Source of the DNA: Streptomyces sp. NBC_00154
GTDB taxonomy: Bacteria > Actinomycetota > Actinomycetes > Streptomycetales > Streptomycetaceae
NCBI RefSeq assembly: GCF_026342835.1
Contig: NZ_JAPEMI010000001.1
Location: 744,001 to 808,000 of the forward strand
Length of the DNA: 64,000 nucleotides
Direction of reading: 5' to 3'
Part shown: positions 1-8,598 of the stretch, one piece after another
How positions within the stretch are numbered: the first letter of the stretch is position 1
How the letters are laid out: each line of letters opens with the position of its first letter
Made by a program: the position numbers and the translations under genes
The notes under the pieces: generated by a model
Databases searched by the model: none
What the model saw: the letters and a program-made list of their open reading frames with translations, nothing else
What the model was told of the DNA's origin: nothing

Positions 1-189
1 GCCTCGTCGCCCGATCTGGGCGTGGGCCTGGGGCAGTTGCTGGAGCAGGGCCGGGAGACCAGCAGCATGTCGATGGTGTTCCTCGCCATCTTCCTGATCC
101 TGATCGTCGGCATCGCCATCGACCTGCTGATCTTCAGTCCGCTGGAGCGGTGGGTGCTGCGCAGCCGCGGCCTCCTCGTCAAGAACTGA
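1..189 (+). CDS. ABC transporter permease, C-terminal fragment (sulfonate/nitrate type)
   Basis: The open frame runs in from the left edge and ends with TGA at 187-189, giving the last 62 residues of a membrane protein. A hydrophobic helix near the end (MVFLAIFLILIVGIAIDLL) is followed by a short positively charged tail (LERWVLRSRG), which is the usual end of SsuC/TauC/NrtB-type permeases of the binding-protein-dependent family. The gene for a sirohydrochlorin chelatase starts 8 bases downstream on the same strand. That pairing is common in actinobacterial sulfate/sulfonate assimilation operons, so a sulfonate permease is the best guess. The rest of the operon is outside the window, so substrate is inferred from context only. 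Confidence 0.75.
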   Translation, partial: ASSPDLGVGLGQLLEQGRETSSMSMVFLAIFLILIVGIAIDLLIFSPLERWVLRSRGLLVKN

Positions 190-197
190 GTACTGTC

Positions 198-962
198 ATG
201 ACTTCCCCCGTTCTCCTTGTCATCGCCCACGGCAGCCGTGATCCGCGGCACGCGGCGACCGTGCACGCGCTCACCGCGCGGGTCCGGTCGCTGCGGCCGG
301 GGCTGCGGGTGGAGACCGGCTTCCTCGACTTCAACGCCCCATCGGTGCCGCAGGTCCTTCAGCGGCTGGCCACGGACGGAGCGAGGGACGTCGTCGCGCT
401 CCCCCTGCTCCTCACCCGGGCCTTCCACGCCAAGTCCGACATCCCCGCGGTGCTGCACAAGGCCCGGACCGGACTGCCGCAACTGCACATCCGACAGGCC
501 GAAGTACTCGGCCCGTCACCGCTGCTGAACTCCGCGCTGGAACAGCGCCTGTACGAAGCCGGGGTCCGTCCCGGCGACAGAAGCTCGACCGGGCTCGTCC
601 TGGCCTCGGCGGGCTCCACAGACCCGGAGGCGATCGCAGTGATCGCTGAAATCGCGCGGGAGCTGCGGCACACCGGTTGGTGTTCCGTGCGGCCTGCGTT
701 CGCCTCCGCTGCATCTCCCGCGGGGTTCCCCCGCACCGAGGACGCGGTACGGGCCCTGCGGGCCGAGGGCGTGCGCCGGGTGGTGGTGGCGCCGTACGTC
801 ATCGCGCCCGGCCGCCTCCCGGACCGTATCGCTGCGGGTGCCCGGGGGGCGGGGGCGGACGTACTGGCCGACGTACTCGGCCCTTCGCCGGAGTTGGCAC
901 GGCTGCTGCTGCGGCGCTACGACGAGGCGTGTGTGCCCCGCGTGGCGGCGCTCACCGCCTGA
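198..962 (+). CDS. Sirohydrochlorin chelatase (CbiX-type)
   Basis: This 254-residue protein inserts a metal into sirohydrochlorin, most likely iron for the siroheme of sulfite reductase. The N-terminal half opens with the family signature LLVIAHGSRDPRH, whose His is a metal ligand. The segment LPLLLTRAFHAKSDIP supplies the second conserved His. The C-terminal half repeats the fold (LVLASAGSTDPEA, then VVVAPYVIAPGRLPDRI) but lacks the first His, as usual for the two-domain form. ATG at 198 is chosen because the homologous sequence begins there; an in-frame start at 150 would add 16 unrelated residues and overlap the permease gene. It sits 8 bases after that gene and is probably cotranscribed with it. 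Confidence 0.9.
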   Translation: MTSPVLLVIAHGSRDPRHAATVHALTARVRSLRPGLRVETGFLDFNAPSVPQVLQRLATDGARDVVALPLLLTRAFHAKSDIPAVLHKARTGLPQLHIRQAEVLGPSPLLNSALEQRLYEAGVRPGDRSSTGLVLASAGSTDPEAIAVIAEIARELRHTGWCSVRPAFASAASPAGFPRTEDAVRALRAEGVRRVVVAPYVIAPGRLPDRIAAGARGAGADVLADVLGPSPELARLLLRRYDEACVPRVAALTA

Positions 963-998
963 CCGGGAACACCGAGCGCTCGGGAGAGCGGGCGACTG

Positions 999-1631
999 TC
1001 AGCTGAAGTCGAGACTGCCCGTGCGGGTGCGCTTGAGCTCGAAGAAGTCCGGGTAGCCGGCCATCACCCGGAGGCTGTCGAACAGCCTGGCCGCCTCCTC
1101 GCCGCGCGGGACGGAGTTGAGAACCGGGCCGAACCAGACGCCGCCGTCGACATGGATGGTGGGGGTGCCGACATAAGCGTCGGCCTCCGGGTCCTTGCCC
1201 GCGTCATGGCTGCGGCGCAGCGCCTCGTCGTACGCCGTGGAGTGCGCGGCGCCGGCAAGCCCGTCGGGCAGGCCCACTTCGGCGAGCGCCTGGGCGACCA
1301 CCTCGTCGAAGTCCTCGTTCTTCTGTACGTGGATACGGGTTCCCAGGGCGGTGTAGAGCTCGCGGAGCACACCGTCGCCGTGGTCCGCGGCAGCGGCGAC
1401 CGCGACCCGTACCGGGCCGATCGACCTGTCGACCAGTTCCCGGTACCAGTCGGGGAGTTCATTGCCGACGTTGTGCAGGAAGAGACTCATGACGTGGAAA
1501 CGGAGTTCGATGTCGCGCTGCTGCTCCACCTCCAGCATCCAGCGGGAGGTGATCCAGGCGAACGGGCAGGCCGGGTCGAAGTAGAAGTCGACGGCGGTCC
1601 TGCCCGTGGCCGGGGTGCGGTGAGTGGTCAT
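999..1631 (-). CDS. DsbA-family protein, mycothiol-dependent nitroreductase-like
   Basis: A 210-residue thioredoxin-fold protein with the DsbA helical insertion. The active-site region near residues 19-28 reads [13 protein letters not shown], the signature of the actinobacterial Rv2466c-like group, which uses mycothiol as cofactor. The usual second cysteine of the CxxC motif is Ala here (CPFA). The cis-Pro loop is [16 protein letters not shown]. No signal peptide is visible, so it is cytoplasmic. It is convergent with the chelatase gene. Rv2466c activates nitro-aromatic prodrugs and is oxidant-responsive; that function is inferred by family. The single-cysteine motif suggests a monothiol mechanism. 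Confidence 0.82.
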   Translation of the reverse strand: MTTHRTPATGRTAVDFYFDPACPFAWITSRWMLEVEQQRDIELRFHVMSLFLHNVGNELPDWYRELVDRSIGPVRVAVAAAADHGDGVLRELYTALGTRIHVQKNEDFDEVVAQALAEVGLPDGLAGAAHSTAYDEALRRSHDAGKDPEADAYVGTPTIHVDGGVWFGPVLNSVPRGEEAARLFDSLRVMAGYPDFFELKRTRTGSLDFS

Positions 1632-1699
1632 GCGTCGAGCCTATCCAGACATTGGCGTACAACCGCGGGCCATTCACCGTTCGTGCGACTGGGCCACTT

Positions 1700-2284
1700 T
1701 CAGGTGGCGGTCCAGTGCGGATCGCGTCCGCTGTGGGCCAGCGCCCGTTCGAACACCGGCGCCGAATCGGACACCGGGACCTCGTCGGCGAAGCCGTCGT
1801 ACTGCCGGTAGAGCGCCGCGGAGCCGTCGACGACATCGAGGACGAAGGCTGCCGCCGCGTCGGAGAGCCGGAACTCCTGCCCGGTTGCCCGAGCCACGTC
1901 CCAGCTGTGCAGGGCCGTCTCCTCGATGAGCATGGCGGCGATCTCGGACGCCGGGGACGTCGAACCTCCGAGGTCGATCTCCCCCTCCCAGACCGCCGGG
2001 TCCGACCAGGCGGCGACGGCGCGGTCCAGTTGCGCCGCGTACTTCTCCGCCCAGTCGGCGTCCGCGGTGAAGTCACGGGTGGTGAGCTCGTCGGGAAGAT
2101 CCTTGCGCAGGGCGCGGTGCTCCAGGCCGTACGAGGTGTAGAGCACCCAGTGGTTGATCAGCCCGCGCACGTCCCAGTCGCCGCAGGGCGTGGCGGAGGC
2201 GTCCAACTGTTCGGCGCGGACGGCGCGGGCGATACGGGCCGCCTCGGCGGCACATTCGGTCAGGTGAGCGTGCTCGTTCTTCAT
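1700..2284 (-). CDS. TIGR03086-family metal-binding protein (DinB/maleylpyruvate isomerase fold)
   Basis: The 194-residue product has the plan of actinobacterial DinB-like four-helix proteins: an N-terminal helix, then PCGDWDVRGLINHWV, which supplies a metal-binding His, and later ETALHSWDVARATG, which supplies another. TIGR03086 proteins relate to mycothiol-dependent maleylpyruvate isomerase and are thought to be thiol-dependent S-transferases, but the reaction of this member is unknown. ATG at 2284 is preferred to the GTG nine bases upstream. The gene follows the DsbA-like gene on the same strand with a 68-base gap, so two potential mycothiol-linked proteins lie side by side. Confidence 0.75.
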   Translation of the reverse strand: MKNEHAHLTECAAEAARIARAVRAEQLDASATPCGDWDVRGLINHWVLYTSYGLEHRALRKDLPDELTTRDFTADADWAEKYAAQLDRAVAAWSDPAVWEGEIDLGGSTSPASEIAAMLIEETALHSWDVARATGQEFRLSDAAAAFVLDVVDGSAALYRQYDGFADEVPVSDSAPVFERALAHSGRDPHWTAT

Positions 2285-2355
2285 GCACAGCACGCTAGAG
2301 CGGCCGCTGGCGCGGGTATTGAAGAAAAGCGACAGCGGCCGGGTTTCCGGCCCGG

Positions 2356-3357
2356 TCAGGAGGCCGCGTCGATCAGTGCGGTGAGTTCGGCCACCGACAT
2401 CGATCCGGGCTCCCGGCGCCCCCGCGCGAAGGCATTCGCGGTGCGCTGGAGTACGTCATTGACCGGTGTGGGCACCCCGTGCTCCCGGCCGAGCAGCACG
2501 ATCTCACCGTTGAGATAGTCGGCCTCGATGGTGCCCGTACCCCGACTGAGGCTCTGCCAGGACGAACCGGCGCCGCGCGGGGAGCCGTCGCACGGCTCGA
2601 AGCGGATCCGGTCGCCGCGCGCCTTCGTCTGTTCCTCCTGGCCGACCGCGTCGATACCGGCGGCCGCCAGCACGGCCCGGCCCTCGGCGAGCGCCCGCTT
2701 GAACAGGGCGACGGCATCCTCTCCGGTGAGCAGGCCGGTGACGGCCTCGATCGCGTTGGCGAGGTTGGACAGCAGCTTGCCGTACTTCCAGCGCATCACG
2801 TCCGGCACGACCGGGGCGAGCAGCTTCGACTTCTCCAGGTCGGCGGCGATCAGCCGGGCCGTCTCGTCGGTCCCGGTGGGGTAGCGCCCCAGGTGCAGGA
2901 TGCCGGTCAGCGGCGTTCCGGCCGCGGACACCTGGCCGGGTTCGACGAAGGTGGCGGGCAGCCAGACGCACATGCCGTACACATGCCGGAAGCGGCGCAG
3001 CGCGAGACGTTCGCTCTCCACGCCGTTCTGCGCGCAGATCAGCGGCAGCCGCTCGCCCGCGGTACCGCCGCCCGCCACCGGCCTGATGCTCCAGGTGTCG
3101 AGTGCGGCGGTGCTGTCCTGTGTCTTCACGGCGAGTACGAGTACGTCGTCCGCGATCAGGTCCAGTGCGTCGGGCCGGTCGACGACGGGGAGGGAGTGGG
3201 TACGAGGGCCGTCCGGCGTGGTGAGCCGGAGTCCGCCCGTGCGCAGCGCCTCGTACTGCGCGCCGCGCGCCACCAGGACGACGTCGTGGCCGGCCTCGGC
3301 CAGCCGTCCCCCTATGGCGCCGCCGACGGCGCCCGCTCCCACGATGATGTAGCGCAT
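2356..3357 (-). CDS. 2-dehydropantoate 2-reductase family oxidoreductase (PanE/ApbA-like)
   Basis: A 333-residue NADPH-dependent reductase of the ketopantoate reductase family. It begins directly with the Rossmann nucleotide motif IIVGAGAVGGAIGGRLAEAGHDV. LAVKTQD follows, then a conserved catalytic-region Lys/Asn area (MRWKYGKLLSNLANA) that starts the all-helical C-terminal domain, and later NGEIVLLGREHGVPTPVND, typical of the substrate-binding end. Several PanE paralogues occur in Streptomyces and not all act in pantothenate synthesis. There are no pan genes nearby, so ketopantoate is not certain as substrate. Confidence 0.82.
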   Translation of the reverse strand: MRYIIVGAGAVGGAIGGRLAEAGHDVVLVARGAQYEALRTGGLRLTTPDGPRTHSLPVVDRPDALDLIADDVLVLAVKTQDSTAALDTWSIRPVAGGGTAGERLPLICAQNGVESERLALRRFRHVYGMCVWLPATFVEPGQVSAAGTPLTGILHLGRYPTGTDETARLIAADLEKSKLLAPVVPDVMRWKYGKLLSNLANAIEAVTGLLTGEDAVALFKRALAEGRAVLAAAGIDAVGQEEQTKARGDRIRFEPCDGSPRGAGSSWQSLSRGTGTIEADYLNGEIVLLGREHGVPTPVNDVLQRTANAFARGRREPGSMSVAELTALIDAAS

Positions 3358-3485
3358 CCCGGCTCCGTTCGGTGCGGCCGCGTGTCACATATGGCGGTCA
3401 AATCCTATGCGGGGAGGCGGACGTGTCGAGGGCCGCCCACCGGGGTCGATCTCCACCGGCTGCACCGGCCGACCCGGATGTGCCC

Positions 3486-3933
3486 ATGGCCGACCAGCTG
3501 GGCGCTCGGGATGCGCTGAGGCAGGAAGGTAGGATCCGGTTCATCGGTCCGGACACGCCCTCACCGCCGACCAGCTGGAGCAGGTTCTCTCCCCGACCGG
3601 GATCGCCTCGGTGCAGAACCGCTTCTCCTCGACCGTGCGTCGGACCCGGTGCTGAAGCTCTGCCAGATCCATGGCCTCGCTTCTCCGCCCTGGTTCCCGC
3701 CGGCCGACGGCGCCCCGACCTTTGACGTCGCCGAGGCGCCCGCCGGGATCGCCGAACGGCACGGTGCCACCCGCGGGCAGATCGCCCTCGCCTGGCTGCT
3801 GCACCGCTCCCCCGCACTGTGCCCGACGCCGGGCCTGGGTTCGCCCAACCATCCGGCGGAGGCCCTCGGGGCTGCGGAGATCCGGCCGTCCGCCGAGAAC
3901 ATGAGTCGCCTGGAAGCGCTCGCGCCCGCATGA
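3486..3933 (+). pseudogene. Remnant of an aldo/keto reductase (N-terminus lost, frameshifted)
   Basis: Three successive reading frames spell one aldo/keto reductase C-terminal half. Near 3486-3560 one frame gives MADQLGARDALRQEGRIRFIG, matching the family's linker-plus-strand. From 3563 a second frame gives TADQLEQVL and SVQNRFSS. From about 3639 a third frame gives DPVLKLC, then RHGATRGQIALAWLLHRSP and AAEIRPSAENMSRLEAL, ending at 3931-3933. The first ~130 residues with the catalytic Asp, Tyr and Lys are missing. This is direct evidence for a decayed gene with at least two frameshifts. The last stretch from ATG 3649 is open for 94 codons but lacks an active site. It is followed 14 bases later by an intact ABC ATPase gene. 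Confidence 0.8.
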
Positions 3934-3947
3934 AGGAGTACCCGCCC

Positions 3948-4787
3948 ATGACCACCACCGCCGCCGCCCTCACCACCTCTGTCTCCGCGGCCCCGGTGCC
4001 GGTGATCCGGGCCGACGGGGTCCGGCTCGTCCGAGACGGCAACGTCCTGCTCGACTCGGTCTCGATGACCGTGCGCAGCGGTGAGCACTGGGCCCTGCTC
4101 GGCGCCAACGGTGCCGGAAAGAGCACGCTGCTCGGGCTGCTCGGCGCGGTCACCCACCCCACCCACGGATCGGTGGAAGTCCTGGGACGCACGATCGGAC
4201 GGGTCGACCTGCGGGAGCTGCGGACCCTGCTGGGGCACGTCAACCCGCGTCATCCGCTGCGTTCCCCGCTGTCGGTGCGCGAGGTGGTGCTCACCGGTCT
4301 GACCAACTCGGTCGAGCCGGTACCGCGTTGGTCCGCGAGCGCCGAGCAACAGGAACAGGCCGGCCGGCTGCTGAAGATGCTGGGCATGCAGGGCAGGACC
4401 GGATCGCGCTGGCCGTCGCTCTCGCAGGGCGAGCGGGGCCGTACGCTCATCGCCCGCGCTCTGATGCCGCAGCCGCGGCTGCTGCTTCTCGACGAGCCGG
4501 CCACCGGTCTGGATCTCGCTGCCCGCGAGCAGCTGCTGGACGCCCTGGACACCTTGCGCCAGGAACACCCCGAGCTGGCGACTGTCCTGGTCACGCACCA
4601 TCTCGAGGAACTGCCCGCCTCCACCACGCATGCGATGCTGCTTCGGGCGGGGCGGTGTGTGGCCTCGGGTCCGGCCGACGAGGTGCTGACCACGGCTCAG
4701 GTCAGTGACTGCTTCGGACATCCGGTGCGGATCGCCCGTACGGACGGCCGGTGGACGGCGCGGGCGCAGCGCGTCACGCGCGGCTGA
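3948..4787 (+). CDS. Orphan ABC transporter ATP-binding protein
   Basis: A 279-residue single nucleotide-binding domain. Walker A is GANGAGKSTLLGL (near residue 55), the signature motif is LSQGERGRTLIARAL, Walker B is RLLLLDEPATGLD, and the switch His lies in LVTHHLEELP. All catalytic residues are present. The Q-loop area (HVNPRHPLRSPLSVREVVLTG) resembles ModF/YlmA-like solitary ATPases rather than importer subunits. No permease is adjacent. Start at 3948 is supported by a GGAG nine bases upstream; a second ATG at 3930 exists but has poorer spacing. Substrate unknown. Confidence 0.85.
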   Translation: MTTTAAALTTSVSAAPVPVIRADGVRLVRDGNVLLDSVSMTVRSGEHWALLGANGAGKSTLLGLLGAVTHPTHGSVEVLGRTIGRVDLRELRTLLGHVNPRHPLRSPLSVREVVLTGLTNSVEPVPRWSASAEQQEQAGRLLKMLGMQGRTGSRWPSLSQGERGRTLIARALMPQPRLLLLDEPATGLDLAAREQLLDALDTLRQEHPELATVLVTHHLEELPASTTHAMLLRAGRCVASGPADEVLTTAQVSDCFGHPVRIARTDGRWTARAQRVTRG

Positions 4788-4813
4788 CGGCAGTCGACCG
4801 CCGTCGGACGCCG

Positions 4814-5194
4814 TCAGCCGTCGGACGGTTCGGCGCTGAACGACGTGGCCTGGTGGAAGTAGAGGAGCCAGCCGCGCCCGGTCAGCCGCCACAGTGAACT
4901 GCGGTGAGCCCTGAGCCCCTTGTACTCGGAGTCGAAGGTCAGATGGACGAGTTCGTCGGCGAGCTGGACACCGCGCATCCGTGACGCGGTGAGCTGTCCG
5001 GGCCGTGGGGCCTCGTCCGCGGTCAGCGAGGCGATGGTCGCGTCGCGGTCCCAGAAGCGGCCGGCGGTGTCGATCTCGCGGAACTCCGGGTGCAACACCT
5101 GGACGAGGAGATCGGCGGAGCAGCGCACCAGCGGGTCGAGGAGTCTGAGTTCGCCCTCGACGGCGGCGGCCACGCCGGGCGGCGGCTCAGTCAC
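4814..5194 (-). CDS. NTF2-like (DUF4440-type) protein
   Basis: A 126-residue protein of the SnoaL/NTF2 cone fold. The pattern ELRLLDPLVRCSADLLVQVLHPEFREIDTAGRFWDR is the usual first helix pair and strand of DUF4440 proteins, and the end (HRSSLWRLTGRGWLLYFHQAT) is the typical last two strands. It starts with GTG at 5194 and overlaps the end of the upstream DUF1697 gene by 8 bases, so the two are likely translationally coupled. Function unknown; such proteins may be small-molecule isomerases or accessory binding folds. Confidence 0.75.
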   Translation of the reverse strand: MTEPPPGVAAAVEGELRLLDPLVRCSADLLVQVLHPEFREIDTAGRFWDRDATIASLTADEAPRPGQLTASRMRGVQLADELVHLTFDSEYKGLRAHRSSLWRLTGRGWLLYFHQATSFSAEPSDG

Positions 5195-5735
5195 GCGTCA
5201 TCTCCACGAGTTTGGCGACGGTGTTCCAGTTACGTGTGGTGGCGGTGAGGCCCTTGGTGAGGGAAGGACGGTGGAGCGCCTCGGCAAGCTTGGAACGGCC
5301 CAGTCCGTCGGGGGCATAGAGGTAGAGCGCACGGTCGCCGAGCCGGAACTCCTCCGGGCGGAAGGCGTCGGCGTCGATCGCCGCGAAGCGTGTGGCGTCC
5401 ACCGGCCGGTCGAAGTAGGTGACGTGCAGCTGCTTGCCCTCGAGGGCGGCGGCCGGGAACGGGCAGGCCTCGGCGACCGATCCGAGATAAGGGCCGTTCC
5501 GGATCAGACACGGGACGGCGAAGCCGAAGCGTTCCTCGATGGCCTGCTCCAGCTGTGCGGTGAGCGCGTCCTGGTCGCCCGACGCGCTGCTGAAGACGGC
5601 ATTGCCGCTCTGCAGGTACGTACGGACATCCGCATGGCCCAGCTCCGTGAGGAGTGTGCGGAGTTCGGCCATCGGGACCTTCTTGTGGCCGCTCACATTG
5701 ATCCCGCGCAACAGCGCCGCGTACCTGGTGGTCAT
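5187..5735 (-). CDS. DUF1697 domain-containing protein
   Basis: The 182-residue product covers the full DUF1697 family, recognised by the start RYAALLRGINVSGHKKVPMAELR, the central YLQSGNAVFSS motif and a C-terminal KGLTATTRNWNTVAKLVEM. The family is widespread in bacteria and has no established biochemical role. ATG at 5735 is preferred over GTG at 5741. It forms a two-gene unit with the NTF2-like gene, whose start overlaps its stop. Confidence 0.85.
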   Translation of the reverse strand: MTTRYAALLRGINVSGHKKVPMAELRTLLTELGHADVRTYLQSGNAVFSSASGDQDALTAQLEQAIEERFGFAVPCLIRNGPYLGSVAEACPFPAAALEGKQLHVTYFDRPVDATRFAAIDADAFRPEEFRLGDRALYLYAPDGLGRSKLAEALHRPSLTKGLTATTRNWNTVAKLVEMTRD

Positions 5736-5767
5736 GGCCACACCATAGGACGATCCGCCGGGGGTGT

Positions 5768-5806
5768 GCGGCCGCCGCGCCCCGTGGGGGAGAGCGCGGC
5801 GGCCGC
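5768..5806 (-). terminator. Hairpin terminator after the S8 protease gene
   Basis: A perfect 12-base inverted repeat, gcggccgccgcg at 5768-5779 and cgcggcggccgc at 5795-5806, encloses a 15-base loop that can itself pair (cccc with gggg). It lies 18 bases past the protease stop on the minus strand. No U-tract follows, as is usual in Streptomyces. Confidence 0.65.
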
Positions 5807-5823
5807 CGTCTCGGTGGTGGCCG

Positions 5824-7026
5824 CTACTCGACGATCTTCAGCAGCTTGTTCGGCGTTCCCTCGGTCGCATTGGAGATCGCGTCGGGGGTGGCGCCGTCGG
5901 TGAGGGCCGTGGCGACCTCCGCCGGGGTGGCGTCCGGGTGTCCGGCGAGGTAGACGGCGGCGGCACCGACGACGTGCGGAGTCGCCATGGACGTACCGGA
6001 GATGGTGTTCGTCGCGTCGTCGCTGTCGTTCCAGGACGAGGTGATGTCCGAACCCGGGGCGTAGATGTCCACGACCGGGCCGTAGTTGGAGAACGACGAC
6101 TGCTCGTCGTCCACCGTGGACGAGGCGACCGTGATGGCCTCCGGGACGCGGGCCGGGGAGCCCTCGCTCGCGTCGGCGGACTCGTTTCCTGCGGCCACCG
6201 CGAAGGTGACTCCGGAGGCGATGGCCTTCTGGACCGCGGCGTCGAGAGCCGGATCGGCACTGCCGCCGAGGCTCATGTTGGCGACGGACGGACCCTCGTG
6301 GTGCGCGGTGACCCAGTCGATGCCGGCGACGACCTGCTCGGTGGTGCCCGAGCCGGAGTCGTCCAGGACCCGGACGGCGACGATCTTCGCCTTCTTGGCG
6401 ACGCCGAACGTCGCACCGGCTATGGTGCCGGCCACGTGCGTCCCGTGGCCGTTGCCGTCGTCCGCGCTGTCGTCGTTGTCCACGGCGTCGAAGCCCGAGC
6501 TCGCCCGGCCCTCGAACTCCTTGTGCGTGACGCGGACACCGGTGTCGATGACATACGCCGTGACGCCTTCGCCCGCGCTGTCCGGGTAGGTGTACGCATG
6601 GTCGCCGGCGGTCCCGGTCTGGTCGATCCGGTCGAGACCCCACGACGGCGGGTTGTCCTGGGTGGCGTCGATGTGGAACTTCTTGTTCTGGACGACCTTG
6701 GAGACGGCCGGGTCGGCCGCGAGCTGCTTGGCCTCGGCCTGCGAAAGGCCGCTGGCGGAGAAGCCGTTGATGGCGGAGCTGTAGGTGCGCTTCAGCTTGC
6801 CGCCGTACTCCTTGGCGAGCTTCGCCTTGTCGGCCTTCTGGTCCAGCATCACGATGTAGCTGCCCGAGACGGCGGTCGCCGCGTCCGCACCGTAGACCGT
6901 CCCCATCGCGGGAGCGGGTGCGGCTCCGGCGTAGGACGTGCCCAGCAGGGTGACTCCGGCAGCTGCGGCCGCCGCGGTGATCGCCGCGGTCAGCTTGGTC
7001 CGGGATGTGCGCTTGTGCATGGCCAT
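5824..7026 (-). CDS. Secreted subtilisin-like serine protease (S8, proteinase K-like)
   Basis: A 400-residue pre-pro-enzyme. After KRTSRTK a hydrophobic alanine-rich stretch ends at about residue 35 (SYAGAAPAPA), a Sec signal peptide. Residues ~55-115 form an I9 propeptide (SGSYIVMLDQKAD to VVQNKKF). The catalytic triad is intact: Asp161 in AYVIDTGVR, His194 in GNGHGTHVAGT, Ser346 in GTSMATPHV, with the oxyanion Asn in VAAGNES. Four codons at the start could initiate; ATG 7026 is chosen because GGAG lies about ten bases upstream. The mature enzyme has no C-terminal extra domain and should be released. A 265-base region separates it from the upstream ABC operon. Confidence 0.93.
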   Translation of the reverse strand: MAMHKRTSRTKLTAAITAAAAAAGVTLLGTSYAGAAPAPAMGTVYGADAATAVSGSYIVMLDQKADKAKLAKEYGGKLKRTYSSAINGFSASGLSQAEAKQLAADPAVSKVVQNKKFHIDATQDNPPSWGLDRIDQTGTAGDHAYTYPDSAGEGVTAYVIDTGVRVTHKEFEGRASSGFDAVDNDDSADDGNGHGTHVAGTIAGATFGVAKKAKIVAVRVLDDSGSGTTEQVVAGIDWVTAHHEGPSVANMSLGGSADPALDAAVQKAIASGVTFAVAAGNESADASEGSPARVPEAITVASSTVDDEQSSFSNYGPVVDIYAPGSDITSSWNDSDDATNTISGTSMATPHVVGAAAVYLAGHPDATPAEVATALTDGATPDAISNATEGTPNKLLKIVE

Positions 7027-7211
7027 GAAGAGGGGTCTCCTCGGCATTGTTTGTGGGGGGATTGACCCTCGGGCGGAAGATCTCCGGGGGCTGGCTCGAA
7101 ACCCTCGCCGATTGACACGCTCAGATCAACCCCTTCATGCAGCTGTGACTTACTCAACAAGGTTTCGTAATAAGAAATCGGCCAGCGATGGTCAAGTCGG
7201 GCGACCGGCCC

Positions 7212-7239
7212 CAACGCCCCACACACGTATGGGGCGTTG
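7212..7239 (-). terminator. Hairpin terminator after the carbohydrate ABC operon
   Basis: A perfect 10-base inverted repeat (caacgcccca at 7212-7221, tggggcgttg at 7230-7239) with an 8-base loop lies 52 bases past the stop of the substrate-binding protein gene, just upstream of the protease promoter region. It probably isolates the two transcription units. Confidence 0.65.
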
Positions 7240-7290
7240 CACGTGCGTGGGACGCACAGTGGAGAAGGACCTCGGTCGGTCCGCCGGGCC

Positions 7291-8598
7291 TCAGCGCTGG
7301 TAGCGGGCCAGTACCCGGTTCCCGTCGTCGACCAGGCGCCTGTTCAGCTCGTCCCGGCCGATCGCCCCGCTGTAGTACTCCTGCAGCGCGGGCGTGGCGA
7401 CCTTGTCCTTCCACTCGGGGTATCCGCGCACCGACTGGGCGGGCGCCGAGCGCAACCCCTTCGCCAGGGCTGCGCCGGTCGCCCAGCCGTTCTCGGTGGT
7501 GTGCAGGGCCGGGTCCGCGAGCGCGGCCGTGCCGGTCGGCAGCATCCAGTCGCCCTCTGCCAGGCGCACCATGTTCGGCGGACGCAGCAGGAAGTCGATG
7601 AACTGCGCGGCCGCCTTCTTGTGCGGGCTGGACTCGGCGACGGAGAGGGTCTGCGGGCTCACGCCCTGGGCGAGCCCGTCGCTGCCGGCCGGGGCGGGCA
7701 ACACCTTCCATTCGAAGCCCTCGGGGGCCTGCTCGACGACCTGCTGACGGTACGAGAACCCAAGCGGGACCATCGCGTACCGCCCACCGAACAGCCCGGG
7801 GAGGGTGTCGGAGCCGCCCATGCCGAGCGCGGTGCGGGCAGCGCTGTGGTCGGTGTCGACCTGGTCGCGGATGGTGCCGGGGACCACCTGGTCGCCTTCG
7901 TCGAGGCGGATGGTCACCTTGCCGTCGGCGCCGCGGTGGAAGAGCTGTCCGCCGCTGGAGAGGCCGAGGTTGAGGGTGACGGAGACGGGTTCCTTCAGCG
8001 GCCAGGCGATGCCGTACGTCGCCTTCCCCTTCCCCTTGCCCGTCAGCTCCTTGGTGACCTGCCGGAATTCGTCCCAGCTCCACGGGTTCGCCGGGGTCGG
8101 GATACGGACGCCGGAGGCCTTGAGGATCTTGGTGTTGGCGATCAGGACCCGGGACTCCTGCAGGAACGGCACCCCGTAGACACCGTCGCCGAAGGTCGTG
8201 GTCCGCCAGCTCTGCTCCGGGATGTCGGCGGTCAGCCGGTCGGGCAGGAGGGCACGCAGATCGGCGAGATAGCCGCCGTACGCGAAGTCGGCGAGGTCGT
8301 CGGAGGCGTCGTGGATGACGTCCGGAGCCTCGTCGCCCTCGAAGGAGGTGAGCAGTTGGTCGTGGACACTGTCCCAGCTGCCCTGCACGTACTCGACGTG
8401 GATGTCGGGGTGGGTGGCGTTCCACTCCTTGACCAGCTGCTTGTTGGCGTCGACGGACTCCTTCTGCCAGGCCAGCGACTGGAAGCGCAGTTCGATCTTC
8501 CCGTTGGTGTCCGTTCCGCCTCCGTCACCGCTGCAGCCGGTGAGCAGCAGGGCCAGCGCGGTGGCCGCGGCGGCCGCCGTCCGTACCAGTGGGCGCAT
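7291..8598 (-). CDS. Carbohydrate ABC transporter substrate-binding lipoprotein
   Basis: A 435-residue family-1 solute-binding protein. The N-terminus has a charged start, an alanine/leucine helix and the lipobox LLLTGC, so Cys ~22 is lipidated and the protein is held on the outer face of the membrane. The body shows family features: IELRFQSLAWQKES, EWNATHPDIHVEYVQGSWDSVHDQLLTSF, APDVIHDASDDLADFAYGGYLADL, and FIDFLLRPPNMVRLAEGDWMLPTGTAAL near the C-terminus. It is the third gene of a minus-strand operon after two permeases; its start overlaps the preceding stop by one base (TGATG). No ATPase is present, consistent with a shared MsiK-type ATPase encoded elsewhere. Sugar unknown. Confidence 0.9.
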   Translation of the reverse strand: MRPLVRTAAAAATALALLLTGCSGDGGGTDTNGKIELRFQSLAWQKESVDANKQLVKEWNATHPDIHVEYVQGSWDSVHDQLLTSFEGDEAPDVIHDASDDLADFAYGGYLADLRALLPDRLTADIPEQSWRTTTFGDGVYGVPFLQESRVLIANTKILKASGVRIPTPANPWSWDEFRQVTKELTGKGKGKATYGIAWPLKEPVSVTLNLGLSSGGQLFHRGADGKVTIRLDEGDQVVPGTIRDQVDTDHSAARTALGMGGSDTLPGLFGGRYAMVPLGFSYRQQVVEQAPEGFEWKVLPAPAGSDGLAQGVSPQTLSVAESSPHKKAAAQFIDFLLRPPNMVRLAEGDWMLPTGTAALADPALHTTENGWATGAALAKGLRSAPAQSVRGYPEWKDKVATPALQEYYSGAIGRDELNRRLVDDGNRVLARYQR

